A stretch of 64,000 bases of DNA from Sphingobium_A sp965228065. GTDB taxonomy: Bacteria; Pseudomonadota; Alphaproteobacteria; Sphingomonadales; Sphingomonadaceae. The stretch's first letter is position 1; each line of letters starts with the position of its first letter. The notes under the pieces are model-generated. The model saw only the letters and a program-made list of their open reading frames with translations. It was not told the DNA's origin and made no database searches. Both the position numbers and the translations under genes were made by a program. The stretch lies in assembly GCA_965228065.1 (NCBI GenBank), contig OZ245788.1:5270001-5334000 (forward strand), read 5' to 3'. Below, piece by piece: positions 42,737-51,136 of this stretch.

Positions 42737-43615
42737 TCACGATGCGCGGCGAAGAGGCAGAAGCGTCGAGAAATAGACGTCTTCCAGATCGGCTTCGGCA
42801 ACGGTGAAGCCATTGCCCGGATCCGCATCGGCCAGCGCGTGGATCACCGTGCGACCGCCGGCCAGGCGCGTCGCGATGATCTCGTGTGCGCTCCGGTGCG
42901 CCTCCAGTTCGCGCTTGTCGATCGTCTTCGTCCACACACGCCCGCTCAGTTCGGCGACAAGGTCGCGCGGGGTGCCGGTGCGAATGATCCGTCCGGCGGC
43001 GATGACTGCGGTCTGCTGACAGAGGTTCGCGATATCCTGGACGATGTGCGTCGACAGGATGACGACGATATTCTCGGCGACCTCCGACAACAGGTTGAGG
43101 AAACGATTGCTTTCTTCCGGGTCGAGGCCCGCGGTCGGCTCATCGACGATCACCAGCCTGGGTTGACCGATCAGCGCCTGCGCGATGCCGAAACGCTGTC
43201 GCATGCCGCCCGAGAAACCGGCGATCGCCTTGCGTCGGACGCTCCAGAGATTAACCTGATTCAGCAGCGCGCCGACCACCTCATGGCGTTCGCGCCGGTT
43301 GCCATAGCCCTTCAGCACGGCGAGATGATCGAGCATGTCGAACGCAGAAACCCGCGGATAAACGCCGAAATCCTGGGGCAGATACCCCAGCGTCCGGCGC
43401 AGCGCGTCCGGGTCAGCCAGCACGTCGATCGTATCGAAATGGATCGCACCCGAAGTCGGCACCTGCAGCGTCGCGATCGTCCGCATCAGCGTCGACTTGC
43501 CCGCACCGTTCGGCCCCAGCAGACCGAACATCCCGCTCGGGACTTCGAGAGACACGGAATCGAGCGCGCGCGTGCCGTTCGGGTAGACGTGTGTGAGATT
43601 TTCAATCCGGAGCAT
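42737..43615 (-). CDS. ABC transporter ATP-binding protein (module 2)
   Basis: 292 residues from the ATG at 43615 (MLRIENLTHVYPNG), with AGGGA 8 nt upstream; this start aligns with the module 1 paralogue, whereas the in-frame one at 43639 adds eight unmatched residues. Walker A GPNGAGKS, signature FSGGMRQR, Walker B LVIVDEPTAGLDPEE, switch His in STHI. It forms a transporter with the downstream permease/M1 fusion. Unlike module 1 there is no adjacent tetR or tandem operator. Confidence 0.95.
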   Translation of the reverse strand: MLRIENLTHVYPNGTRALDSVSLEVPSGMFGLLGPNGAGKSTLMRTIATLQVPTSGAIHFDTIDVLADPDALRRTLGYLPQDFGVYPRVSAFDMLDHLAVLKGYGNRRERHEVVGALLNQVNLWSVRRKAIAGFSGGMRQRFGIAQALIGQPRLVIVDEPTAGLDPEESNRFLNLLSEVAENIVVILSTHIVQDIANLCQQTAVIAAGRIIRTGTPRDLVAELSGRVWTKTIDKRELEAHRSAHEIIATRLAGGRTVIHALADADPGNGFTVAEADLEDVYFSTLLPLRRAS

Positions 43616-44039
43616 TTCTAGTCCCTGCAATGCCTGCATTCAAATGAGGCGTTGAAATCTTTCCACATGCGACATCGAAAACGTCGACAACTTGCCAGAT
43701 TCAAAATTCCGGCACGAATAGACGAACGACCTCAAGCTCCAGAGACCTGAAACTTCGACGCAATATTCCGGTAACTTTCGTTTCGCATATAGTGCTGCAT
43801 CAAAAACCACCGATGCAAAACACAGTAATTCTGATGCTGCACAGGAGATCATCTAATGGTCTGAAAGGACCTTCACGGACGCCGGGCACAGGCAAGCATC
43901 TGCGGAATTTGCCAGCATTATAGTATTGATTTTGCTGAAAATCGCAGTTCTCGGCGCACTGAATATGGCGAGATCTGGTTGAGAGACCCCGGCCCTCGCC
44001 AGGGTGACCTGCAAAATGTTTACGGCTATCGCGGCCGTA
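43616..44039. other. 424-bp AT-richer intergenic region upstream of ABC module 2
   Basis: Separates the end of the racemase-like operon from the ABC module, both on the minus strand. Two open frames of 64-70 codons lack ribosome sites and family features, so I do not call genes. The promoter of module 2 should be here; I see no convincing long palindrome. Confidence 0.5.
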
Positions 44040-45158
44040 TCAACCACGCCCCGTATAAATTCGCGGTACGTTCAGCGACATGCGGGCGATGAGCTCGATC
44101 ATTGCCATCCCATAAGTCGCCACCGCTTCGGCCGGGGCGATGCTGTCGCCCCCCTGTTCGCCGACCAGAACGACCTCGTCGCCCGGCACGACACCCGGAA
44201 TATCGGTCACGTCCACGATGGTGTGTTCGGTCGCGCGCCCGCCGACGATGCGCGCACGGCTGCCGCGGATGAGAACGGTGCCGCCGTCGGGGCCGCTCGG
44301 CAAACCGTCCTTGAAGCCGAACGCGATGACCGCCGTCTTCAACCTCCCCGGAGCAGCGCGATGCCGCGCATCGTCGACCGGAAAATCCGCCGGAATGGTC
44401 TTGACCTGCAGGACGCGCGACTTGATCGCGCGGATCACCGGATCGAACGCGAGCCCGTCGATCCAGGGCTCCTCCATCATGCCGTAGAGCATGCGTCCGG
44501 GATTGACCGCAGTGCGGTTCAGCCCCGGATATCCAAGCAGCACGCGGCTGCTCGCGGCCATGATCTCAAGATCGCTCAGACCCGCGGCCTGCGCATCGCC
44601 GATCGCGCGTTCGAGGCGCTCGATCTGCCCGTCGACGCATGCCGCATCCTCAACCTGCGCCAGATGCGTGTAGATGCCGACGACATCGAGATACGACGAA
44701 GCTGCGAGCCGCGCGAACATGGCCGGCCATTCGTCGGGCACGAATCCGAGGCGGCCATAGCCGCAATCGACTTCCACATGGACCCGGATGGGCCGGTGTA
44801 GTCGCTCAAAGGCGTCCAGCCCGCAAAAATCGTGGATGGTCACGATCAGGTCGAGATCTGCGACCGCTTCGGCCTGGCCCGGTGTCGTCGCCCCATAGAG
44901 GAGGATCGGCGCATCAACACCGGCCTCCCGGATACGTGCCGCATCCTCGGGATCCGAAACTGCGAATGCATCGGCACCAGCAGCGACCATCGTCGGCGCG
45001 CATTCCCCTGCGCCACAGCCATAGGCGTTGTTCTTGCAGACCGCATAGAGGCGGACGTCAGGACCGATCAGCGCCCGGATCTTGTGGACATTGTCCGCAA
45101 GCGCATCGAGATCGATCTCTGCCCATGCCGGTCGCGCGGACGCGGGCAAGCTCGTCAT
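44040..45158 (-). CDS. Alanine racemase-like PLP enzyme with altered active site
   Basis: 372 residues from the ATG at 45158 (GGTGAG 7 nt upstream); an in-frame ATG at 45227 is the alternative. The fold III PLP enzyme layout is clear: WAEIDLDALADNV, then YAVCKNNAYGCG with PLP Lys42, HVEVDCGYGRLGF, NPGRMLYGMM and a C-terminal beta domain. In ordinary alanine racemases a catalytic Tyr sits in a SYGxTY motif; here that stretch reads PVDDARHRAA. The later CMDQ motif reads ATEH, and GYADG reads GFKDG. So racemisation of alanine by the known two-base mechanism is unlikely. No signal peptide: cytoplasmic. It is the last gene of an operon of exported hydrolase-like proteins. Confidence 0.82.
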   Translation of the reverse strand: MTSLPASARPAWAEIDLDALADNVHKIRALIGPDVRLYAVCKNNAYGCGAGECAPTMVAAGADAFAVSDPEDAARIREAGVDAPILLYGATTPGQAEAVADLDLIVTIHDFCGLDAFERLHRPIRVHVEVDCGYGRLGFVPDEWPAMFARLAASSYLDVVGIYTHLAQVEDAACVDGQIERLERAIGDAQAAGLSDLEIMAASSRVLLGYPGLNRTAVNPGRMLYGMMEEPWIDGLAFDPVIRAIKSRVLQVKTIPADFPVDDARHRAAPGRLKTAVIAFGFKDGLPSGPDGGTVLIRGSRARIVGGRATEHTIVDVTDIPGVVPGDEVVLVGEQGGDSIAPAEAVATYGMAMIELIARMSLNVPRIYTGRG

Positions 45159-45256
45159 AGCGTGGCTCACCGGACGTGTCCCCGCTTCGACGGACGAAAC
45201 TCTCTCATCATCGGATCCTTTGAACATCCGGACATATGGCGCCGAAGCGCCCGTCC

Positions 45257-46690
45257 CTACTTCGCGCTCGGCAACGGCAGTTCCGTATGCGCCGGCTTGA
45301 AGATGCGGCCGTCCTGCAGCATAAGCCGCCCGTTGACGAAGGCAGTCTGCACCTTCCTCAACGCGTTGAAATCCTCGTCCGGATTGCCGTCGACCACGAT
45401 GATGTCGGCGAGCTTGCCGACCTCGATCGTGCCCAGCCGATCGCCCATGCGCATGATCTCTGCGCTCGTCTTCGTCGCCGCGACCAGCGCCTCGGCCTTG
45501 GTGAAGCCGATCTCGGTGAAGGATTGCAACTCGTTGATGTAAGCGCCCGGCATATAGTCGGGCCAGCCGACGATCAGGTCGAGGCCAATGCCCATCTTGA
45601 CGCCGGCGCGTCGCATCTTCCTGGCCATTTCGAGGATGGTGGTTTCGTTAAGCTCGAACCGACGCGAGGTGGAACCGAAATAGCCGCCCGAAGACCGCGA
45701 GATGAGGCGATAGGGGATCAACGTCGGCACCGACGCGATGCCGCGCTTTGCCATCAGCGCGACCGCTGCATCGCTGCGCGGCAGTGGATGTTCGATCGAA
45801 TCCACACCCGCCTTGATCGCCATGTCGATATATTGGGTCTCGGAATCGACGGTCACGGGGAGGCCGAGCGAATGCGCTTCGTCGACCGCGGCGGTAATCT
45901 CTGCCTGCGAATATTCGCTGGCCAGCTTGATCAGGTCCGCGCCCTTGGCGAACTGGATGCGCACCGCCTCGCGCCAGGCGTCGGGGCCAGACGCGATGCG
46001 GACCATGGAATTGGGATTGCCGTTGGCGATTTCGGGATAGCCCGGCGTCATCGCATGCAAGGCCGCATGTCCGCCGGTCTGGGTGATGAGCTGGCCGGCC
46101 GTGAAGATACGCGGCCCCTGGATCTCTCCGGACGCCTGCAACCGCTTGAGCACGAACGGCGCATCGCCGTGCGACGCCACGTCGCGCACGCTGGTGACGC
46201 CCGACTGAAGATGGATCGCCATGCGCCGCAAACCGCGCATCGCGGACTCCGCTCCGCTGGAATTGCCCGTCGAATAAGCGCTCATGTCGCCTGCATCGAG
46301 AAAGGTCAGATGGGTGTGCAGGTCGATCAGCCCGGGCATCACCGTCTTGCCGGTCACGTCATAAACCACAGCATCGGCGGGCCAGTTACGCTCGCCCGGC
46401 TTCAGCACCGCGACGATCGCCTTGCCCTGAACGACGATCGTCGCCGGTCGCGCCGCCGCGCCGGTGCCGTCGAACAGCCGTCCACCGACCAGCACGAACG
46501 ATCCCTTGGGCACGTTGAAATCGGCGGGAACGGGAATGCGCAGCACATCGTCCGACGTCGGAACCTTGGCGGGCAGCCATTGGTCGCGCCCATAAATGGG
46601 CCGCGCATCGGGGCCACGTTCCTGCGCGGCAACGGGCGCGGTGGTAATGGCCGTCGCGAGCAGCAGTCCGGCAAGCCAGGCGGTCTTCAT
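45257..46690 (-). CDS. Exported amidohydrolase (cog1228, prolidase/imidazolonepropionase-like)
   Basis: 477 residues from the ATG at 46690, with AAAGGAAA upstream; its ATGA overlaps the DUF885 stop, so translation is coupled. Signal peptide KTAWLAGLLLATAITTA with cleavage at VAA. The TIM-barrel metal motif HTH is in GLIDLHTHLTF, the likely carbamylated Lys in ADLIKLASE, a later His in GVDSIEH and the final Asp in GLDLIVG. The strand-5 histidine motif, usually VAVHAH, reads VTVDSE, so one metal ligand may be carboxylate. Several cog1228 enzymes hydrolyse Xaa-Pro or other dipeptides and N-acyl amino acids. Its operon suggests a peptide-like substrate. Confidence 0.87.
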   Translation of the reverse strand: MKTAWLAGLLLATAITTAPVAAQERGPDARPIYGRDQWLPAKVPTSDDVLRIPVPADFNVPKGSFVLVGGRLFDGTGAAARPATIVVQGKAIVAVLKPGERNWPADAVVYDVTGKTVMPGLIDLHTHLTFLDAGDMSAYSTGNSSGAESAMRGLRRMAIHLQSGVTSVRDVASHGDAPFVLKRLQASGEIQGPRIFTAGQLITQTGGHAALHAMTPGYPEIANGNPNSMVRIASGPDAWREAVRIQFAKGADLIKLASEYSQAEITAAVDEAHSLGLPVTVDSETQYIDMAIKAGVDSIEHPLPRSDAAVALMAKRGIASVPTLIPYRLISRSSGGYFGSTSRRFELNETTILEMARKMRRAGVKMGIGLDLIVGWPDYMPGAYINELQSFTEIGFTKAEALVAATKTSAEIMRMGDRLGTIEVGKLADIIVVDGNPDEDFNALRKVQTAFVNGRLMLQDGRIFKPAHTELPLPSAK

Positions 46691-48579
46691 CGGTTTCCTT
46701 TCAGTGGATGAGCCTTCTGCGCCGCGATCCATTGATCGACACGGCGTTCGAGAAGGTCGAGCGGCATCTGGCCGGCGCCCAGGATGGTGTCATGGAACTT
46801 GCGAATGTCGAATTTGGCGCCCAGCTCGGCCTCCGCCTTCCGGCGCAGATCGAGCATCTTCAACATGCCGATCTTGTAGCCCGTCGCCTGCCCCGGCGCG
46901 ACGATGTAGCGCTGCACCTCGGCACGGATCTGCCCTTGGGCAGCGGGGGAGTTTTCGGTGAAATATGCGACCGCCTGCTCCTCGGTCCAGCCCTTCGAAT
47001 GGAGGCCGGTATCGACGACGAGGCGGATCGCGCGCCAGATCTCGGTCGTCAGGCGACCGAAGTCGGAATAGGGATCCTTGTAACCGCCCATCTCCTTGGC
47101 GAGCCGCTCGGTATAGAGGCCCCACCCCTCCTGCGTGGCGTTGTAGAAGAGTTGGGTGCGGAACTTCGGTACGTTCGTCAGTTCCTGCGAGATCGAGAAT
47201 TGCATGTGATGGCCGGGATTGCCCTCATGATAGGCGATCACTTCCATCTGCGGGATCGGCATCGCTCGCATGTCGATCAGATGCGCATAGAAGACGCCCG
47301 GGCGCGAGCCGTCCGGCGATGCCAGCAGATAATGCTGCGGCGCACCCGCCATTTCGCGATAGGGCTCGACGCGTTTCACGACCACGTCCGCCTTGGGCAG
47401 GATCCCGAAATAGTCCGGCAGCCTCGTCTTCATGAAGGCAAGGTGTGCCGTGGCCGCGTCGATATAGGCCTGCCGCCCTGCGTCTGTGTTGGGATAATAG
47501 AAACGATCGTCATCGCGGACGAACTTGAAGAAGTCCTGCAGCGAGCCCTTGAAGCCGACCTTGTCCTTGATCGTCTCCATCTCGCCCTTGATCCGCGCGA
47601 CTTCGGAGAGGCCGATCTGGTGGATCTGCTCGGCCGTCAGCGTCGTCGTCGTCGAATCGAACAGCCGCTCGGCATAATAGGCCTTGCCGTTGGGGTCCTT
47701 GCCGACCCCGGTCGCGATCACATCGGTGTTCGGCCGATCCGATTCCAGCCAACCGATGATCTGCCGATAGGCCGGTCCCCAGTCCTCGATCAGCGCCTGG
47801 CGCGCCGCCGCCTTGTACCGGTCGGCCTGTGCCTGATCGATCTTGCCCGCCTTGACGAGCGCGTCCGCTTTCGCCTGCGCATCGGTCCAGACACTGTTGT
47901 CGCCCGCACCATCGAAAGGCGCGCCCGCGATCAGCGCATATCCCTGTTTGATCGCGCCATCATAGGCGAATCTGGGCGGGCGCGATCCGGCGGCGGCATT
48001 CATCTTCGCCGTTTCGAGGCGCTGGAGCAGCGCGCGCGAAAGCCCTTTGATCCGCGCGATATAGGCATCCATATCCGCCGGTTCGTCGACCTTGTGGATC
48101 GCGATCAGGAATTGCGGAAAACGGGTGTGCGGACTGAAATTCTGGTTGAAGATATATTCATTCCGGCGGAATTTCGCGGCGGCGGCGGCCAGATCATATT
48201 GGAAGATCCACAGATCGTAGGAGGTCTGCGCATCCAGCGACAATTTCGACCGATCGAATTTCGCTTTCAGTTCCTCCACCGACCTGCGGTGCCATTCCAG
48301 AGCCCGATCCTGCGCCGCTTCGGACAGGTCGTCGATCTTGTCGTAATCTTTCTTGTCGCCCATGTACGAGCGGCCCATCGGACTGAAGTCGAGCTGCTCC
48401 TCGAACTTCGCATCGAACCATGCATTGATCCGCGCGTCCTCCGCCGCGACGCCACCCTGCGCCTCAGCCGAGGACGCGATCACGCCCGCTCCTGAAACCG
48501 CTAGCGCGCCAATCGCAACGCACCGGGCAGCCATATAAAGGCCGAAATGACCCGACCGATTGGGTCTCAAACGCGCCAC
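46687..48579 (-). CDS. DUF885-family exported protein (putative metallopeptidase)
   Basis: 630 residues from a GTG at 48579, favoured because GGGAG stands 7 nt upstream; the ATG at 48603 has no ribosome site and the one at 48534 is another candidate. All give a signal peptide (ARCVAIGALAVSGAGVIA, cleavage at AEA). The zinc-peptidase-like motif HEGNPGHHMQ, followed by an EGWGLY motif about 27 residues later, is the hallmark of DUF885. Family members are thought to be carboxypeptidase-type enzymes, but few are characterised. Unlike the M19 and M20 relatives nearby, its motif is intact. Second gene of the operon, 51 bp after the M19-like gene. Confidence 0.85.
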   Translation of the reverse strand: MARLRPNRSGHFGLYMAARCVAIGALAVSGAGVIASSAEAQGGVAAEDARINAWFDAKFEEQLDFSPMGRSYMGDKKDYDKIDDLSEAAQDRALEWHRRSVEELKAKFDRSKLSLDAQTSYDLWIFQYDLAAAAAKFRRNEYIFNQNFSPHTRFPQFLIAIHKVDEPADMDAYIARIKGLSRALLQRLETAKMNAAAGSRPPRFAYDGAIKQGYALIAGAPFDGAGDNSVWTDAQAKADALVKAGKIDQAQADRYKAAARQALIEDWGPAYRQIIGWLESDRPNTDVIATGVGKDPNGKAYYAERLFDSTTTTLTAEQIHQIGLSEVARIKGEMETIKDKVGFKGSLQDFFKFVRDDDRFYYPNTDAGRQAYIDAATAHLAFMKTRLPDYFGILPKADVVVKRVEPYREMAGAPQHYLLASPDGSRPGVFYAHLIDMRAMPIPQMEVIAYHEGNPGHHMQFSISQELTNVPKFRTQLFYNATQEGWGLYTERLAKEMGGYKDPYSDFGRLTTEIWRAIRLVVDTGLHSKGWTEEQAVAYFTENSPAAQGQIRAEVQRYIVAPGQATGYKIGMLKMLDLRRKAEAELGAKFDIRKFHDTILGAGQMPLDLLERRVDQWIAAQKAHPLKGNR

Positions 48580-48630
48580 AGACAATCTCCCAAGTCTTTT
48601 CATTTTGAATCATCGAAACGCCGGTCGCGT

Positions 48631-49731
48631 TCAGGCGCCCCAGACTTTTTCGTAGACGCGCAGCCAGTTCTCACCGAGCACCTTGCGGATTTCCGCGTCG
48701 CTCCAGCCGCGCTGCATCAGCCCCTGCGTGACATTGGGCAGTTCGCTGATCGTCTCGAAGTCCTTCACCATGAACCATGGCGGATTGTTGCTGTAGACAT
48801 CCGGCGGCCAGAGTTCGGGGATGATCGCGACCAGATCCGGCCGGTCGTACATGAAGTCGGGTCCAAGCCCGATATGGTCGACACCGACCAGCCGCTTGAG
48901 ATAGTCATATTGGTCGAGATGCTTGTCCAGCGCGACTTGGGGCGTGACCGGGGTCTTCTCGTCCTTGACGCTGCGCGCATGAAAATCGTTGACCGTGGTC
49001 AGGCCGATGACGCCGCCCGACGCTGCGATCTTCTCGATCAACCGGTCGGTCATGTTGCGCGGATTATCGACCAGAGCGCGCAGATTGGTGTGCGAACAGA
49101 TGATCGGCACGCCCTGCGATATCTCGATCGCGTCGAACGAGGTCTGCTCGCCCGAATGCCCACCGACGTCGAGGACGATCCTTTGCTTGTGGACTTCCTC
49201 CACCAGCCGCTTGCCGGCGCGCGTCAAACCCACGCTCGGGTCCAGCGCCCCGCCACCGAACGCACTGGCGGTATTGTAGACGAGACCGCAGATGCGCAGT
49301 CCCAGTTCTCGATACGCCCGCAAATTGCGGATCGCGGGCATCGTCGTGTCACCGTCCCGGATCAGCGTTTCGGCGGATTGCCAGCCGGACACATGCCCGA
49401 TCTTTCCGGCTTTCTGCGCCGCGCGCATCTCGCGCACGGTACCGACCTGGACGATGCGACTGGAATATCGGTCGCAGAAATGCAGCAGGTTCACGAAGCT
49501 GTCGAAACCGCCCATGCTCTGATGCCAGCAATCGACCCCGGCCGCTTCGAGCATGCCGAGATATTTCTCGGTCAGCCCGGACGGATCGAGGCCATCGACC
49601 AGCAATGTCGAATCCTGCAAGCGCCTCGCAGCCGCCTTGTCGACGGTCCGCGCCCATGCAGGGCCGGCGAGAACGCCCGACGCAACCGCCGCCGTCCCCA
49701 AAGCCGAAAAAAGATAATCTCTCCGGTTCAT
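48631..49731 (-). CDS. Exported M19 (renal dipeptidase-like) protein C, atypical metal site
   Basis: 366 residues from the ATG at 49731, with AAGGAG 7 nt upstream and a Tat-like signal (NRRDYLFSALGTAAVAS). A longer frame to 49971 is rejected. Late ligands survive: DVGGHSGEQ (one residue longer than the usual DxxH spacing), ICSHTNLRAL and HIGLGPDF. The early HxD motif reads VDGLDPS, so both ligands are lost, and the bridging Glu is Gln in SGWQSAET. These are the same substitutions as in proteins A and B. First gene of a four-gene operon, divergent from a LysR gene. Dipeptidase activity should not be assumed. Confidence 0.85.
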   Translation of the reverse strand: MNRRDYLFSALGTAAVASGVLAGPAWARTVDKAAARRLQDSTLLVDGLDPSGLTEKYLGMLEAAGVDCWHQSMGGFDSFVNLLHFCDRYSSRIVQVGTVREMRAAQKAGKIGHVSGWQSAETLIRDGDTTMPAIRNLRAYRELGLRICGLVYNTASAFGGGALDPSVGLTRAGKRLVEEVHKQRIVLDVGGHSGEQTSFDAIEISQGVPIICSHTNLRALVDNPRNMTDRLIEKIAASGGVIGLTTVNDFHARSVKDEKTPVTPQVALDKHLDQYDYLKRLVGVDHIGLGPDFMYDRPDLVAIIPELWPPDVYSNNPPWFMVKDFETISELPNVTQGLMQRGWSDAEIRKVLGENWLRVYEKVWGA

Positions 49732-50146
49732 GTCCGCTCCTTCGTCAACGCCGCATGGCTGCGGCGCGCGATCGGATATGTTGCGGGCTTCCCCCGATCG
49801 GATCGGATTGTCTTCACTGCGCCCCCTCTCGTCCGATCGATCCCGCGCATTGGGCGACGGTGTATGCGACCACTGACAGGTGCCAGACTTGCAGGTTTTT
49901 TCATTGACGGAGCAAACGAGTATTGCTGACTCGCAGACATAGCCATTCTTATGCTGTGCCGAATTGCTCAAGATTTGGCCTACTCAAGGAACACATAGAA
50001 AATCTATTTGAATTCCGAAAATCCGGCTTGTGAATCCCATGATCTGCTTTACGAGTTTTGCATGAGCAGCAACTCGCCCCGGTTGCAGGCGCGAAACGTC
50101 AGGGCAAATAGATGACAGATCTTAAGTTGCAGGCGGAGAACATCTA
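49732..50146. promoter_or_regulatory. 415-bp divergent promoter region (M19 operon / LysR)
   Basis: Between divergent starts. It contains the 15-bp motif AGACATAGCCATTCT at 49935-49949 and is AT-rich from 49960 to 50060, where promoters are likely. No gene is supported. Confidence 0.5.
49935..49949. promoter_or_regulatory. 15-bp intergenic motif, copy in M19/LysR region
   Basis: AGACATAGCCATTCT; 13 of 15 bases match the copy at 53460-53474 and 13 of 15 the copy at 19529-19543. A candidate site for the adjacent LysR protein, by the rule that LysR genes carry their site in the divergent region. Confidence 0.4.
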
Positions 50147-51040
50147 ATGTCGCGCGAACTGCCCAACCTCGACTGGCTTCGCGTTTTCTCCGCGACTGCC
50201 GCCACAGAGAGCTTCGCGCTGGCAGCATTGCGGCTGAGCGTGACGCCCGGCGCAGTCAGCCAGCGGATCAAGGCCCTGGAAGCGTTTCTGGGTGTCAGCC
50301 TTTTTCAGCGTTATCCTCAGGGCGTGAAGCTTACCGAGGCCGGCAAGCGTTACGCGCAGCGCGTCCGCCCTTCACTCGAGCAACTCGCGCTGGCGACGCA
50401 GGAAATCACCTCCACCCAGACGACAAGAGCGGTTCGCCTCACCATATTGCCGGCGCTGGCTCAGCTATGGCTCGGCGCGCGCATGGATCAATTCCACAAG
50501 CTTCACACCAACACGACCGTCGAAATCTGGGCAGATCCGGCCATTGTCGATCTGCGCACCTCGAACTTCGACGTGGCGATCCGATATGGCAGGCCGCCAT
50601 TTCCTGGTTGCGACTATCGCGAGTTGTTCTTCGACGAACTTGTGCCTGTCGCGAGCCCCGCGCTCATTGAACAGTCCGAAACCGACGAGCGCGGTTTGCC
50701 GATCGGTGCACCGCTGATGCTCGATACCTATTGGCAGAATGATTTCGACGATTGGCTGGCAATCACCGGCCAGATGCGACCGGACAATCTCATCACCCAG
50801 ACCTTCTCGCTCTATTCGATGGCCATCGAAGCGACTTTGAACGGACGCGGATTCACGATCGGCCATACATCGCTGATCGGCGGCCTGATCGAACAGGGCA
50901 AGCTTCAGATCCTGTCCGACAAGCGAGTCACTGCAAATAATCAGTTCTATCTGCTGACCAAGGCGGCCGTTCCGCTGTCAGATACAGCCGAAACCTTCGT
51001 GAACTGGGTCCTGGAACAGGCAAAGCCCAACGAAGACTGA
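50147..51040 (+). CDS. LysR-family regulator (GcvA-like)
   Basis: 297 residues. HTH at the N-terminus: LPNLDWLRVFSATAATESFA, then LSVTPGAVSQRIKALEAFLG and FQRYPQGVKLTEAGKRY. The rest is a typical LysR effector domain. It is divergent from the M19/DUF885/amidohydrolase/racemase-like operon and convergent with the SHMT-like gene. Likely target: the divergent operon and perhaps the PhyH-SHMT unit, which shares a 15-bp upstream motif (inference). Confidence 0.9.
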   Translation: MSRELPNLDWLRVFSATAATESFALAALRLSVTPGAVSQRIKALEAFLGVSLFQRYPQGVKLTEAGKRYAQRVRPSLEQLALATQEITSTQTTRAVRLTILPALAQLWLGARMDQFHKLHTNTTVEIWADPAIVDLRTSNFDVAIRYGRPPFPGCDYRELFFDELVPVASPALIEQSETDERGLPIGAPLMLDTYWQNDFDDWLAITGQMRPDNLITQTFSLYSMAIEATLNGRGFTIGHTSLIGGLIEQGKLQILSDKRVTANNQFYLLTKAAVPLSDTAETFVNWVLEQAKPNED

Positions 51041-51047
51041 AACGCGA

Positions 51048-51083
51048 GAGACCGCCGCCCGGCTCGTGCCGGACGACGGTCTC
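51048..51083. terminator. Bidirectional terminator between convergent LysR and SHMT-like genes
   Basis: GAGACCG (51048-51054) pairs with CGGTCTC (51077-51083), and the stem continues inward through CG and CCGGC/GCCGG with two mismatches to a TCGT loop. It lies in the 96-bp gap between convergent stops. Confidence 0.75.
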
Positions 51084-51136
51084 CCGGATCATCGGAAGAG
51101 GGCGACAATCAACCCCCGCGACATTCGTCCGAACGC

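Noticed and set aside
39371..43621. Very long open frame (over 1400 codons) on the plus strand
   Set aside because: It is antisense to the ABC permease/M1 fusion and its ATPase, which have full domain signatures. The frame encodes His/Arg/Gln-rich low-complexity sequence typical of antisense GC-rich shadows.
43640..44047. Two short minus-strand open frames between the ABC module and the racemase-like gene
   Set aside because: No ribosome site, no family features, and base composition of intergenic type.
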